This document shows, one piece after another, positions 1 to 43,680 of a stretch of 64,000 bases of DNA. Both the position numbers and the translations under genes were made by a program. Source of the DNA: Paulinella micropora (lineage: Eukaryota; Cercozoa; Imbricatea; Euglyphida); the NCBI GenBank assembly GCA_009731375.1, contig BJOX01000257.1:305080-369079 (forward strand). Reading direction: 5' to 3'. Position 1 is the first letter of the stretch; each line of letters starts with the position of its first letter. The notes beneath the pieces were generated by a model, which was given only the letters and a program-made list of their open reading frames with translations, ran no database searches and was not told the DNA's origin.

Positions 1-203
1 CGGCTTCCTTTTCTTTCTCTTCTTCCTTATCCTCCCACTCTCCATTCCTAGATTGCCTTTTTCTTCAACGTCCTTCCTCCTCTTCTTTTTCCAGAACACA
101 GTCTACCCGTGATTCCCATCCCGGACACATGCACAGTACACAAATTATTGTTTGATGTGAAACTGCGTTCCTTTGCAAGGACTACATTCCTTTGCGACAT
201 CTC

Positions 204-285
<82 letters not shown>

Positions 286-367
286 GTACCTACCTACCTA
301 CCTACTTATCTACATACCTACCTATCTACCTATCTACCTATCTATCTATCTATTTATTAGGCTGCAG

Positions 368-31294
<30,927 letters not shown>

Positions 31295-31667
31295 GCCGCC
31301 ATGTATGTATGTATGTATGTATGTATGTATGCAATCAAGCATGCGGCCCCATCGTAACGATCGAATTAATATTTACACGCACACAGACACAGACACACAC
31401 ACACACATACACAAATATTTCTTCGTCTTCCCGCTCAGCACTATGAGTGGCAAGTATATTATTACAAGAGTGCCTGCGTAAAAAAAAACAAAAACAAAAC
31501 AAAACAAAGAAAAACACAAAATAATAATCATAATAATAATAATCATAATAACAATAATAATAATAGTAATAATAATGTAATAATAATAAATAAATAAATA
31601 AATAAATTTTTTTAAAAATAATTTTAAAAAAACCAAACAAACAAACAAACAAACCAAAAAAAACACA

Positions 31668-31756
<89 letters not shown>

Positions 31757-32093
31757 AAAANNNNNNNNNNAACAACAACAAGTCAAATCATAAGAGCGGG
31801 GTCTGCACGATCGCTGGTCCTCAAGTGGCCGTCTAGTATATAGTAATATTGTACTTGAAGTTCGTGACTCTAAATTTAGAGGCCTCCGGCGGAAGTTGAG
31901 TTTACAGCAGAAGAAAAGTCGGACGTGAGTTTTTACAAGTTCCTAAGCATCTATTGTCCGATAAACCAACTTGAATCATACTGCGGCTCCTTCAAGTTCT
32001 CATCGCCCTTCCGGCCCACCCGGTATATAATGGCATTACTCTTCTCCGGCCGGGTCTTTCGGTTATCTTTGGTGTGGAGACTCCGACCGATGA
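31295..32093. other. Intergenic: microsatellite, poly-A, gap, unique sequence
   Basis: (TATG)n at 31304-31331, CA repeats, A-rich sequence and about 90 A residues run up to the gap at 31761-31770. The 31790-32093 stretch is unique, with no exon or ORF I can support. Confidence 0.7.
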
Positions 32094-32602
32094 TTACGCA
32101 CTCCCTTCGTTAAGGGTTGCAGACAGGAGAAGATCTTCCGAGTTAGTTTCGCGTGCAAAGTTGGCTAGCATACCCACAAGGGTGGCGTGAAGTAGTGTGC
32201 GGTTAATATAAGGAGAGTATGATGGAAGTCGCGGCATCGGTTGTCGATTGTGAGACATCATGTCCTTCCAGTTTTTGAAGAGAGGTCGGATGTTGAATCC
32301 CAGGGCGGGGTTTTGGTGTAGTTGTATGGAGGTTCCTGCAAAGTCGACCTCAAAGGTATCACCGACTGACTCCAGTACACTTCCATTTCAAGGCCACCCG
32401 TGTAGGCATGGGGTTGCGACGGCGATTCGATCGTAGTGCCAGAGTCACGTATTGCTTGTAGGATCTTCTGGGTTTCCTTGATGTCTAGTTCGTCATTCCA
32501 GTTTGCAAATATGAGTAGTAGAAGGTCATCAATTTGGCGTATGCCATAGATATTTCTAGATGGCGTTAGTAGCGCGCGTACGAAATAGCACAGCTTCGTC
32601 AC
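32094..32602 (-). pseudogene. Reverse transcriptase fragment
   Basis: The frame from 32602 reads GIRQIDDLLLLIFAN, which fits RT motif C (Y/F-x-DD with hydrophobic flanks), then TGGLEMEV and TPPWDS. A 2-nt insertion near 32280 breaks the frame. The shifted frame continues as PRLPSYSPYINRTLLH and NFARETNSEDLLLSATLN to a TAA at 32096-32094, resembling the tail of algal and protist retroelement RTs. The palm N-terminus is absent. It is a 5'-truncated, frameshifted relic. Confidence 0.5.
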
Positions 32603-34665
32603 ACATACACTTCATTTAACAGATAAGAATCGCTAATTTGGGCGCCGGAATCACTACTTTGGGTTAGGCTAAGGCAAGAAGTTCAGAACTCGGACGAACC
32701 TGTATAAAATATTAGAATCACTCGGTCCTGTTTACGTTCAGTGCAGCGTTTCATACCTTAAGTAAATTTCAAGACAAAGTGAGCTCCCTCAACAGGACAC
32801 CCTAAACCATTATTACCGAGTATTTTTTAAACAATTTTCTGTTGCTGTGATCAGCGTCTCTTTGTAGTCTGGTCTTCACACATTAAATTTCTACTTTTTT
32901 TTATGAACTAAACCTGGGTGAGAAACATAAAGAGATCAACACTGCCGGAAGCAAGTATCAATTGTGAAATCCTGAAGAAATACTTCAAAAATAATTAATA
33001 CAGTTTTGCTTTTTTTCAGTTCCGGTGCTTCAAATTTTGATACAAAACGTTTTTCCTCCCAGGAGATTTATTACAAGCAAGCAGTTCAGATTCGAAATCC
33101 AAGAAGTAATTGCCACGCACGCAAAACATTTTTCATGCGCTGCAGCCTATGATGTCAACTACACACATCAGCTATTCAGTATTGATCCGAGTGATACAAA
33201 CTTTGAAGCAACAAGTATAGTTTGTCCCAACCGGACTCAATCAGTAACTTCCCAGGAAGCTGAACAGTAGCATTTCCTTCCTTAATGTGTCTGGGCGTAG
33301 TCATCGACGTTCCGGAGTCTCATCAGCGAGTCTGGCGGAGTTTATTGATAGACAAAATCAAGTGAGACATCAATAAACCCCGCCCTGCTGGTAACGCAGC
33401 AGCCATGATCATGAGTCGTACAACCTTTGTAAATCGTCTTATGTTTGCAAAGGGTGTACGACTAGCTAGTATCATCCGCCGAAAACAATAAAGCAATTGG
33501 TTCAGGTCATTGACAAATTTTTTCTTCGACGAGACCAACCGCATCCAAGCAGCATGGATTTCTCGGTGGAATTGACGGCTACGGAACATTTTTCATGCGC
33601 CGTAGCTGTAAAATCCATCAGCAACTTTTCCAGGAAACAATATTCTTCGCTAACCACAGCGGTGTGTTATCTACAAAGTCTTTGGACAATCTTTTGTCCA
33701 ACAACAAGGTAGAGTGCCAGCAAGAAACGTCACCAAGAGGGGTGCATCGGCAGTTGTTGCCATTCAAGATTAGAAATACAACATCAAGCGATGCACAAGA
33801 AACAGTTCATCCGCAGAGATTTATGGAATTCTCCTGCCTGCAAGATTTAAATACATTTCATTGATGAAGCTGTGCTTGTGGGTTTGTAACGTGGCACTTC
33901 CCCGGGAAAGTTCACCATGAGAAGTGTAATGAGGAAAACCACTCGATAGTGTAAGAACCAACAGAGTGCTGTTTCGAATCATTACAGAGTATTTTTTGAC
34001 AAATATTCTGTTACATAGTGTCAGCATTTACTTCAAGCTATGTAACAGAGTACTTTTCAAAAATTACTCTGTAATGATTCGAAACAGCACTCTGTTGGGT
34101 CTTACACAGTCAAGTGTTTTTCAAGCAGATATTCAAAATTCCACAAGTACTGGTTTTGTTAGTTTTTGAATTTCTTTTATGTCACGTTGAGGTTTCTGTT
34201 TAGGACTTTTCATCGTTTTCGAGACGTTGTCCTCCTCACTGTGTACGATTTCAAGAGGGAAAGCAATTATTTTCTTCCCTTGTTCAGAGTTCTCTCTCTC
34301 TTGAAATTTTCCACTTAGTTATTTACCTGGACTTTTAAATCCAATGAATTGTTTTTCAAAAAAGCTGGATTGAAGAACTAGGTTTTGGATTTCTGAAGGC
34401 GTTTTTTTTTTCGGCGGAGCTGGATATCAACCTAAGCACACATGCAGACTTCGGTTGGTGTCTATAGGTTGATATTGGACTTTTAAAAAACTGGTTGCGA
34501 CCTTCCGAAGCAAAGCAGCATCAACCTTAGTGTGGAAACTTCCTCTATTGTTGAGCCTTGATGTATGTAACTGGTCAGACACAGAAATTGTTGGGCAAGA
34601 CTTAGGATCTCTAGAAAAAAGGGAAAAAAAATTCATTTAGTCTACCAAAATTTAATGAAAAAATT
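32603..34665. other. Spacer with three TIR elements and weak ORFs
   Basis: Non-repetitive sequence with short ORFs on both strands. Two of them share a phrase coded by CATTTTTCATGCGC at about 33129 and 33588. I recognise no product. It contains TIR elements at 32790-32844, 33959-34012 and 34044-34097. It may hold decayed exons of the neighbouring mobile locus. Confidence 0.4.
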
Positions 34666-37600
34666 TTACTTTCGCTTTTGCTTCTTCTGGTTTAAGTTTC
34701 TGCTGCCCTTGTCGCTGCTGCTGCTGGCGATCGCTTGGCCGGTTGATCCTGAAGCATGTCGTCGTTTGTTGCTTTTTTTCTGTTTGGCAGCTTTGGCTTT
34801 CTCTATCAGGGCTTCTATGCCGGCTTCTTGCAGACGAATATCAGTCCGGATCAGAGTGACTACATTTTCTTTCAGAGTGTGCTGCTTGGTCAACAGTTCA
34901 TTTTGGGATCCCCAGTGAACTAATGCCGCCAACTTCACCATTTTCGTCAGTCAATGCAATATTTTCGTCCGGCGTGGTACGAAAGCGTACATCCTGGCTG
35001 ACGTCGGCGCCTTGCTTCGTCAGTTTCGCCATCAGCTTGTTCATTTTTTCCGTCAGCTTTTCTTGTTTTTGGTAATACTTGCCCAACGAACTCTCATCCA
35101 TGTCTGCCTGCGCAACCTGTCTTCAAAGAGCTTGATAATCTTGAAAATTGACACAGGCTGCTTCGCCGATGCTCCGTAATCTACCTTCGCAACAACTAAA
35201 TCATTCACTCTTATATACTTTCTTTGTAATGCGACTAAACTGTTTTTCTGCTGGTCCCTGAGGTGTGCAGTGCCCTGATTCGGCCGTTTTCAGTCAGATC
35301 TGGGCAGATAGAATTTTTGAAGAACAAGGATATCTCCTTGGTGAGCGTTTTCCTTGGTCAACGCAACTAAGCCACCCGACCCTGCGGGTCGATCCTCTGT
35401 CTGATCTTCGGAAACAGCGCGTAAGTTCCCGGGCGAAACGCTGGGTATCTTGCTGTTCAGGTACAACCGCGGGCTGGATATCCGCCAAAGTGTCATCTTC
35501 ATAGTCAAAAGGTCCAGGGGCATCGTGATCTGGAAAAGTATGCAGTGGCATCCTTTGTGTGGGAGGACCTGGTTCTGCCAAACGGTGGGGCAGTGAAGGT
35601 TGCTTTTGTTCGGAACTTCGTGCTTGCTGCTGCTGCAATTGATCCTCTGCGCGATCCTGTAGGAAGTTGCAACAGTAACAGAGTCATGTTAACCATCATT
35701 ACCTAGTATTTTTTCGATTTGGTTCTGTTCTAATGTTGGCAAAAATCCATTGGTTTTGTCGTGAATATGTAACAAAGAACATCACATAGATTTACAATAC
35801 AAGAGTTAAGCGTTCCTGCAGCAAGGTCAATGACTAGAATGACAAGGAGTCTGCGCTACCTGTTGACCGGAGCAAGCACCTTCGTGCAGATCTCGTTGAC
35901 GACGACGCACTTTCAACCAATAGGCAAGTGTTTTTAAGTCAACACTACGTTTTTTTGCTCGTACTACAGTACCTTCACCAGCGGGAGCATGACGATCATA
36001 GACATCATCGACGTCGTTGTCGGAAACATCGGAGAGCGAGTCCTCGTCGTCCGAGATATTCTCAAACGTAGGTAGGTACTGCACGACACGCTGTTGTACA
36101 TTCAGCTCTTGTCGCACCGCGGAGATGATGTTACAGATTTCACGTTGAGGAAGCGGCTGCGGCGGAACGACGAATAGTTTGCTTGGGAGCCTGAGCATGA
36201 GTTTGTCCTGGCTGCGAACCCAATCGTGCATGCGAAGCCAATCCTTGGTATACAACCAAACGACACCGTCGTCGTCTTTGTCTTTGATGTCAAACCAAAA
36301 CCTATGAATGTTTCTGGATCCTGCAAAAATCTTCGGGTTGAAACGTTGCACAGCCCTGGTGGAATCGTAATCATAGAACCGTTTGAAGTTCACGATCCAA
36401 CATCGTTTCAACTCGCAACTGTAAATACAGTCGTCGGGGAGTTCATGGTAGGGATGGACTAGACAGCGACGAAGAAATCGAGAAATTAAAGAAAACTTCT
36501 GGTCCACATCCTCGTGGGTGAGTCCGACAGGAAGAAAACTGACCTCAACAGTGTTGAAAAGACCGCACTGCACCAAGGAAGCAGCCCAAGCAAGCAGAGA
36601 ATTGGTCTTGTTGCCTGCGTTTGTATTGTCCATCCGGAGAAAGAGATTGGGCGGCCGTCTCCCGGTGGAATCCGCAAGGAAACGAAAAGAATCCATTAAG
36701 ACTGTCATGGTGGTATCCGCAGTGTGCAGGATGTCAGCTGGGCTGACGTAGCAGAGAGTGCCTTTACCATGAACAACCACAGCAATCACTCTCGCCGCTG
36801 TACTCGCGTTCCCGTGGTTCTCGTTGCGCTCACGCTTCCCTTCTGCGTAAGGAGCCGCGGTCTTGGCCTCGTCCATGCCGTCGATGTTCAAGCATAGCGT
36901 GTTGTGTCTGCCAACGCTAAGCTCTTGTGGTGAGCATAAACTCGTCTTTCCTCACGCACTTCCTGGAAATGAGCCGATCTTTCCTGACGGATTTTTTGCA
37001 ATTGAGCAAGAGTCTCCGCTTCGGTCAGCTTCTTGTAGCTGTGATCACATTGCTTGCATTTATTGACAGGGGGATTCTTCAAGATGTGTAGCTGCTTGAA
37101 CCTTGAGTGTCTGACTTTGGTTCCGTTCCAGATTTTGTAAAAAAAGGTCCCTACTTTTCTGCCAATCCAGGTCCGGGTGCTCAATGGCCGCTTCTTTGAT
37201 TGCTGTCTTCCAGTATGCATGCTTGGTGTCGTATGGCAAGTAAACCTTCTCGGATGCTGGATCTTTCTCCCCCAGATCATGCTGTGCAGAACAAAAGCAA
37301 AAACAGACTGTTGATTGTTACATTTACATGCAGAACTGCTACTGTGACGCTTTGGTACTGTCAGGCAATGCGGTTTGGGTTAAAAGTTTTCAATGATATT
37401 AGTTCAATATCATAGAAAAGATTATTAACATCAAACATAAAGTAAAAAAAAAAAAATACGGCGTAATGCTTAGAGAGTCACTAAACAAAATTGTTCTTGA
37501 GAAATGAATACGTTCCAAGTGAGCTGACGTATGTACCATGAGATCGTCCAGGAACTTGGAAAAGAACATGGTCTTTCGACCATCCTTTTGCGTGTCAATG

Positions 37601-38640
37601 TCGCTTCGGTAAAGTCTCCTTGCGTCGGGGGTTCTCAAGCTGAGGTTATTGTATACGTTCCAGCGGTACTCGCTCAATCCGTACACACGTCGTGCGCAAA
37701 GGTGGTAGAAAGGAAATTGCGCAATGAGAGCAGTTTCAAGCTGTTTTTTGTTGTTTTTCTTGTTACGATTGGACCGCATCAAGTCAAGAATGACTTCGCT
37801 CTGAGAAACGCGTGGCAAGGAAAGAAAACGAAGACGCTTCAAAGCAAGACGATTGATGAGCGCTGGATCCTGATCTTCTTCACTGAGGCAGCAATCTTTG
37901 ATCGCACCAAGGTCTTCTTCCCATGCAGATGGTTGCGCTTCACAAGGAACAGACCTGGGGGCACAAAAAATCGATACCAAACTTGGATGCACAAAATATG
38001 AAGAATGAACATGAAAGCATTCTCTCAAACTTTTATCGATTTAGTTTCAAAGTCAAAGGCGGTACGATGAGAGACAACAACAGAAGGTACCAAGTCATCA
38101 TTAACGAGTATTTTTTCGAAATGATTCTGTTGGCTGACCTGCTAAAACCCTTGAGGTTCTTCACGTCTTGGGCGGCCGCGCCAGGAAAAGATTCCGAAGG
38201 TAAACTCTCGTCGCCTGTATTATGTTTTATGTTCCGATCTTGCTTGCGGCGGATGATCGACGTGATTCACTTCCTCTGATTCAGAACTTTCCAACTTTTC
38301 AGGACCGAAGATCATACCGAACAAATCTCTATATTCCATAATCGTTTGCTCATCGACTGTTTCCATGTGGGAACATGAATGATCATGCATGTGCTTTCCA
38401 ACTTCATCTGCAGACAAGGATTTCCCCACATTGCCGGTGGACCATTCTGAAATCTGTCATTGCGGACACCTGAGATGCTCTGCGAGAAGATGTGGAGTCC
38501 GTGCTGAGATTACGCCAAGCAGAAGGGTGATTTCTCACACTTCTTGCAACAGGAGTGGAAGGAACCGAGCTTGAACGAACACTGTTAGTAGAAGAACTTA
38601 ACAGCCTCCTGGAATGTCTTGGGCTTGGAAAAGTGCTCAT
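34666..38640 (-). pseudogene. DUF7869-like transposase-type gene, frameshifted
   Basis: Exons read leftwards: about 38640-38139 (Ser-rich start MSTFPSPRHSRRLL), 37954-37537 (CARRVYGLSEYRWN), 37281-35860 (core) and 35656-34666. Introns are 38138-37955, 37536-37282 and 35859-35657. The core has YLPYDTKHAYWK, a zinc-ribbon half CKQCDHS, NIDGMDEAKTAAP, FLRMDNTNAGNK and LPVGLTHEDVDQKFS. The D-N...THE-D-D pattern is typical of DUF7869 proteins, which I take to have an RNase-H-like transposase fold (inference). Breaks: near 38420 and 38230, a T run near 37143, one base lost at about 36892, a shift near 35430, TGA at 35292-35290, and a +1 shift near 34920. The tail is Lys-rich coiled coil. Function is inferred only. 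Confidence 0.6.
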
Positions 38641-41600
38641 TTCTGAAGATCTGGCGGTAGCAAACAGAACGTGGAAAAAAATACCTGAGTATTTTTTCCA
38701 TTCACTTCTGTTGCAAAGAACTTGGGATAGCAAGAAAAAATTGAATTATGATGCACTTTCGCAAACCCAAGTTCATTTCAAATTTGATTTTTTGAGTTTT
38801 GGTTTTGCCGAAAATTCAGGCATTGGTATTTCAAAAATGGCAAACCAATGACCGGGCCAAATTTTTTGATTTTTTTTTTATTTTTAGACCGGCCAAATAT
38901 TGAATTCCAAGTTACCTGACCGTACTGCCACTTTTTTTATCGATAGGCAGCAAAAAAAGAAATTGTCATGTTCCGGTAGAGCGCGTGCCAGGTCGCGTGC
39001 CTGGCACGTGCCGTCCACCTTGACCACCTCACAATTCGAACTTTCAACAAGGCAAGAAGTGCAAAGAGACCCAATGCCTCGTCAAAAAAAGAATAATGAG
39101 GGCTACAAAACAGGTCGAGGTGGTTTGAAAACCCGTGGCGGGCGCCAACAGAGAGGCGCAAAAGAGGCGAAATCCGCCGAAGCAAAGGTATTCTGTCGTG
39201 TCAAACACCCAACAGAACTCATAAGAAAAAATACCAGGTATTACTCAAAACTCACTTCTGTTTGATGCTCTCCCAACAGGTTGTATTTGAAACGGCTTCT
39301 ATGACCATCGGCCTTATAAAGTCAAGCGACTCTGCGTCAAGCATTCCCAAAATGTCCCTCATTTTCATCCCCGAGGACAAGCCTTCGACCAACTACGTCT
39401 ACTCAGTCGACGAATGCCATAATTTCGACGGCGCAGTGGATGCTCAGTCTGTACAGATCAAGCTTGCGGACGGCAAAAAGTACATATTTCTTTTTTATGT
39501 CCTTTACAATGTTGTTTTTGTCAAGTGTTTTTCTTTGCTCACATACAAACTGTTTGTCAAGATGTTCAACAGACGCCTTCATCTTGATGCTGAATCTTAT
39601 GTTTTGCCATGTTCTGGATGTTAGTTTTGACGTTCCCCTGAGAAATTTCAAAAATTCAGAAGGGGGATGGCAAACTTTGAAATCTTTCACTGTTCCCACC
39701 AGATGCTTACAGGTAACTTTTTGTGGTTCTGTTGCCACGTCATGTCTGCGTGTTGACTAAGGAAAAACGGACGGAATCAGAATTTATGGGACAAAAATAG
39801 AAAAAAAAAAACAAGTTTAGAAAAATTTTCACCCAACAGAGTGCTGATTTCAAGAATACTGAGTATTTTTTCCACAAAGCTCTGTTGGCATGCTTCAACA
39901 TAATCCCATTTTCCTCCTGATGTCGTAATGTCAACGTATGTTCTGTCTATACTCAGTGCTTTTGATTTTTCTATTCTTGCAGATTTTTGCAGTCATCACG
40001 GCGTGCTGGCAAATGAAGATTGAGGAACTGAAAACGAACGGCATGAAAGCCGGGATGGTGTTGGATTTCTTTGTTGTAATGCTGGTATACGTAGCTTTGA
40101 AGACTTACGGCGGTTTTGCGACGAGCCCTGACCATGTCGACAGTCTGAAGTTTTGGTAATTAGCCTTTTTTCTTCTTGATTTTCGTTTCTGATTGCTGTG
40201 TATGTCAACAGAATCATTAAAAAAAAATACCGGGTAATGATTGCCAAGCTTGTTCTGTTGGCTGTGCATGTTACCACAGGGGTTCTGAGAGCAATTTTAC
40301 CAAAATGGCGGAAAAAGCCGGGCAGATGGGCTTATACAACGCGAAGGAAACTCGCACTGAAGCCCTAGCACGAGCAAAAACTTCTGATAACGCCAGCATT
40401 TTTAGTTCTGATGCCGAAGTTACTGCAACTGGCGAAGTTGCAAAACGTACTAAGGAGGGAAAGAAAAAACGCAAAAAGACGGGCGAAGGGGACAGCGAAC
40501 ACGACGATGATTCAGAGTACCAGCCTGGCGACGCTGGAGAAACCCCTGGAGCATCGGCAAAGAAAAAGAAGAAGAGCAAGCAGGACAAGCCACCGGTGCC
40601 TTTTCGACGCAAGCCAAAGAAGCAGAACACGAAGCAGATTGTGTACACACCACAAGACGAGAGCGAGGTGCCTGTGACAATAATGAAAACACCCCAGTCA
40701 CAAAAAAGGATGAAAAAAAGCAAAAAAGCAAAAGGAAAAGGCAAAGTGCAGGCTGACACTGAAAGTGCAGAAGACGAGGAGGTTGAACAGGTTGAAGAAC
40801 AACAAGCATTAGGTGATGAGGAGGAACAACCAGAGGAGAAAGAAGCAAAAGGTGCTCAAGGGGAGGAACCAGCAGCAGAAGAAGAAGATGAGGAAGACGA
40901 AGAAGAAGAATCGCCTAAGAAAAAAAAGAAGAAAACAATAAAACCAGCACCTAGTGGAAAAGAAGGGAAGGAAACAAAAAATCCTAAAGAAAACCCTAGT
41001 GGAAAAGAAACCCAAGAAGTCCCAGACGCAGACTGCTCGGGAAGCAGCATCGGATGCGGCGCTGTCTCGACAGCAGGAACAAGAGGAATTTCTTCTTCAG
41101 GGTCAAGATTTAGTTCTTGGTGCGAATAGGGACCAAAAGAGGTTCATGGTCACTGAGGACGAGAGGTTTCTGCTTACCTTGAAACAGCATCACATTGTGC
41201 GCAAGTTCGATCTTCCTGTCGAAAGAATGTTCAGGGCTCCAGAATTTCTTCAGCAGCACCTAAAAGACGAGGATTGTGTGGACCAGATCGTGGAATTGCT
41301 CAGCCACAATCGCTTCAGTCATGTGCCTGACATCTACGTCGTGGCAGTGAAACTGACACAACAAGGCAAACTTAAGGCGGAGGATTCCTATCCTCTCGAT
41401 GATGAATTTTCAGTCACCAGAAGAACTGGACCCAGTTTGCCCGCAAGGAGCAGTTTTTGGCTGAGGCAAAGGGCCTATATGAAGATGGAGAAGTGAGAGA
41501 AGACGACCCTCTGGAATGGCCGAATCCTGAAATTTTAGCTAAGTATCCAAATTCGAAGCATGAGGACATCTACTACTTGGTGATTGGAGGCAACCACGGT

Positions 41601-43310
41601 GTTGCGGCTATCAAGAAGCACTTGGTCGCGAATCCAGATGGAAAGCACGCCAACTTGTTGTTTCGCACATCCAAAGTCTACGTCAACGTCGATCAACACC
41701 AGATCCGCATGATGGGTCTTCAGAGCAATCTGGCCGCTGCAACGCACAAAAAACCGCAGTACTGGGAACAGGTACTTTCAACAGACCATTGGTTTTCATC
41801 ATTACCTAGTATTTTCCCCAAAATATTCTGTTGACTTTTTCCTTTTTTTTGAAAGATTGAACAGAAATGATTTCAAAAAATACTTGGTATTGATTAGAAA
41901 GTGATGTCTGTTTGCTTGTGATTTGTAGATCCACCAAATTCGCACGAATCTGATGCAGTACATCCCATACAAACGCAAGGGCAAACAGTTGGATGACACA
42001 CTGAAGCAAATGTGCGGCGCTCGAAAGGGCGACGGCCAAGTGGGGAAACTGACTCCGGCAGACAAATGGCAAATTCTAGCCGCAGCCGACTTGGTTCCGA
42101 ACACACCCTGGCCAACACAGGAAGACATCGCCAACAATATCGAGTTAGCTGTACGAAGTCGAGATGACAAGGACAAGGGGACCAAGTACACTGCCGTTCG
42201 AATCGCGAACAAATTTAAGAACAAGTACAACACCTTTCGCGTTGCGTGTATGCCGACCGCTCTTTGGAATGCAGTGGTCTTATTGGAGTCGAACGAAAAA
42301 AAGAAATGGCTTGATACGCAACGCAAAGGAAACAAGCTGCCAGCAGGCAGACTTGACCAAGTATGACAAGCCCGTCAACAAGCAATTTCTCAGTGCACTT
42401 CGGACTGCGGTTTCTTTACCACTGGCGTTTGAGTGCATCGCCAGCATCCAAAAAGGAGAGCTCGCAATTAAGGACGCAAAGCAGTGGTTACAAACCAACA
42501 AGTCTATGACCACTTTGCTAGTTGTCATCGGAGCTCATTTCGGGGAGAAGACTGATTTCAGGCTGGCGAAAATAAAATCTTTGCTCGGACCTGCAATCAC
42601 ATCGGACATGCTGGAGAGCATTGAGAGGTCTGCTGCGTTTGGAAAAAAGAATTTGAAGTTTGCAAAAGCGGCCAAGAGCAGAAAGGTGGGATCTGACGAC
42701 GACGACGAAGAGGACGACGACGATCAGGAAGGAAACCGAGACATTAAGAAAGCACAGCTACTGTGGGACCAGTTGGATGAGCTCGACAAGCAAAAACTGG
42801 AACAGGCGTACACTAGCTTCCAAGCCAGGAAAGATGCTGCTGCGAAGGCTGCTCTGGGTGGTGTGTCCCTTGCCTCTTCGTCCTCTTCGTCTTCGTCTTC
42901 TTCGTCCTCTTCGTCCTCTTCGGCCTCTTCGTCAGATTTGAAGTGCGACTTGAACACAATGAAGTTTCCTTTTGACATCAAATATCCTGACGACGAGGAC
43001 GACGAAGAAGCAAGCTACGTGACAGAAATTGTTTCTGTTCTTTCGGTTCACCATCCGGACATCGATATTCTGTCATCTACCAAATCCTTGAAGAACACTT
43101 TGCTACACTTCACTTCGAAGTACTTGGGTATTGGAGGCCCCCAGATTAAATCATTTCTTGAGTATGTGAAAGAAGACTCGGAATCGAGCACTTTCAAATT
43201 GCGATTCAAGTACGCCAATCTAAACGCCCCGTGGGGCTGGAAACTGGCTACCTGGGACCATCGTGGTTGGGACAACATGGACTATCTCTGCGCTCTGCGG
43301 CAACTTGTTG

Positions 43311-43399
43311 GTACGTAAATTTCGTGGTGTTGTACCGTTTTTTTCAACAGGATTGTTTTGAAAAAATACTCGGAAATGATTGTTTTGGATGTTCTGTAG
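43311..43399 (+). other. Intron whose acceptor is the end of a TIR element
   Basis: The 89-bp intron runs from GTACGT to GTTCTGTAG. The reverse-oriented element fills 43345-43399, and its terminal TCTGTTG has become TCTGTAG, which supplies the 3' splice site. Exons join as LV-D-LALPEM. Confidence 0.7.
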
Positions 43400-43617
43400 A
43401 TCTTGCACTACCTGAAATGAACGAATACATGAACGAATATCATGGCAAAGAAGAAAACAAGACCTCGATCTTTGTCGGAGTTCATGTTCCCCTGTGCGAC
43501 ATGGGAACCGTTTTGGATGCTGCCGATCGTGCGGGCTTCTACAACTCCTTGCGCATCACTGTCGTGGATACTTGCTGGAAGCCAACCTTGAGGGGGTCCC
43601 ACGACATTCTCGGGTAC

Positions 43618-43680
43618 GCAACAGAGATAGTTTCTAATCATTAACAAGTATTTTTTCTAAATTGTTCTGTTGTGTATCAG
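43618..43680 (+). other. Intron made almost entirely of one TIR element
   Basis: The frame continues across only if the intron starts at GC (TAC then GCAACAGAG) and ends at GTATCAG. The 63-bp intron is then the 54-bp element plus 9 flanking bases. A GT donor at 43614 would break the frame. Confidence 0.55.

Larger units (their letters stand above)
32790..43672. mobile_element. Family of 13 short TIR elements (52-55 bp), mostly inside introns
   Basis: Consensus: CAACAGA, about 15 nt, ATCATTA, about 4 nt, AGTATTTTTT, about 11 nt, TCTGTTG. Forward copies: 32790-32844, 33959-34012, 35677-35729, 38078-38132, 38662-38713, 39834-39887, 41779-41833, 43619-43672. Reverse copies: 34044-34097, 39210-39262, 40206-40260, 41860-41912, 43345-43399. 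Ten lie in introns of the two divergent genes. There is no coding capacity. The constant length and conserved ends indicate a non-autonomous DNA transposon or introner-like family. None was seen elsewhere in the window. Confidence 0.85.

Noticed and set aside
34898-34960. Programmed frameshift at CCCAAAATGA in the DUF7869-like gene
   Set aside because: The heptamer fits a -1 site, but the coding frame continues in +1, so the known signal does not explain it; decay is simpler.
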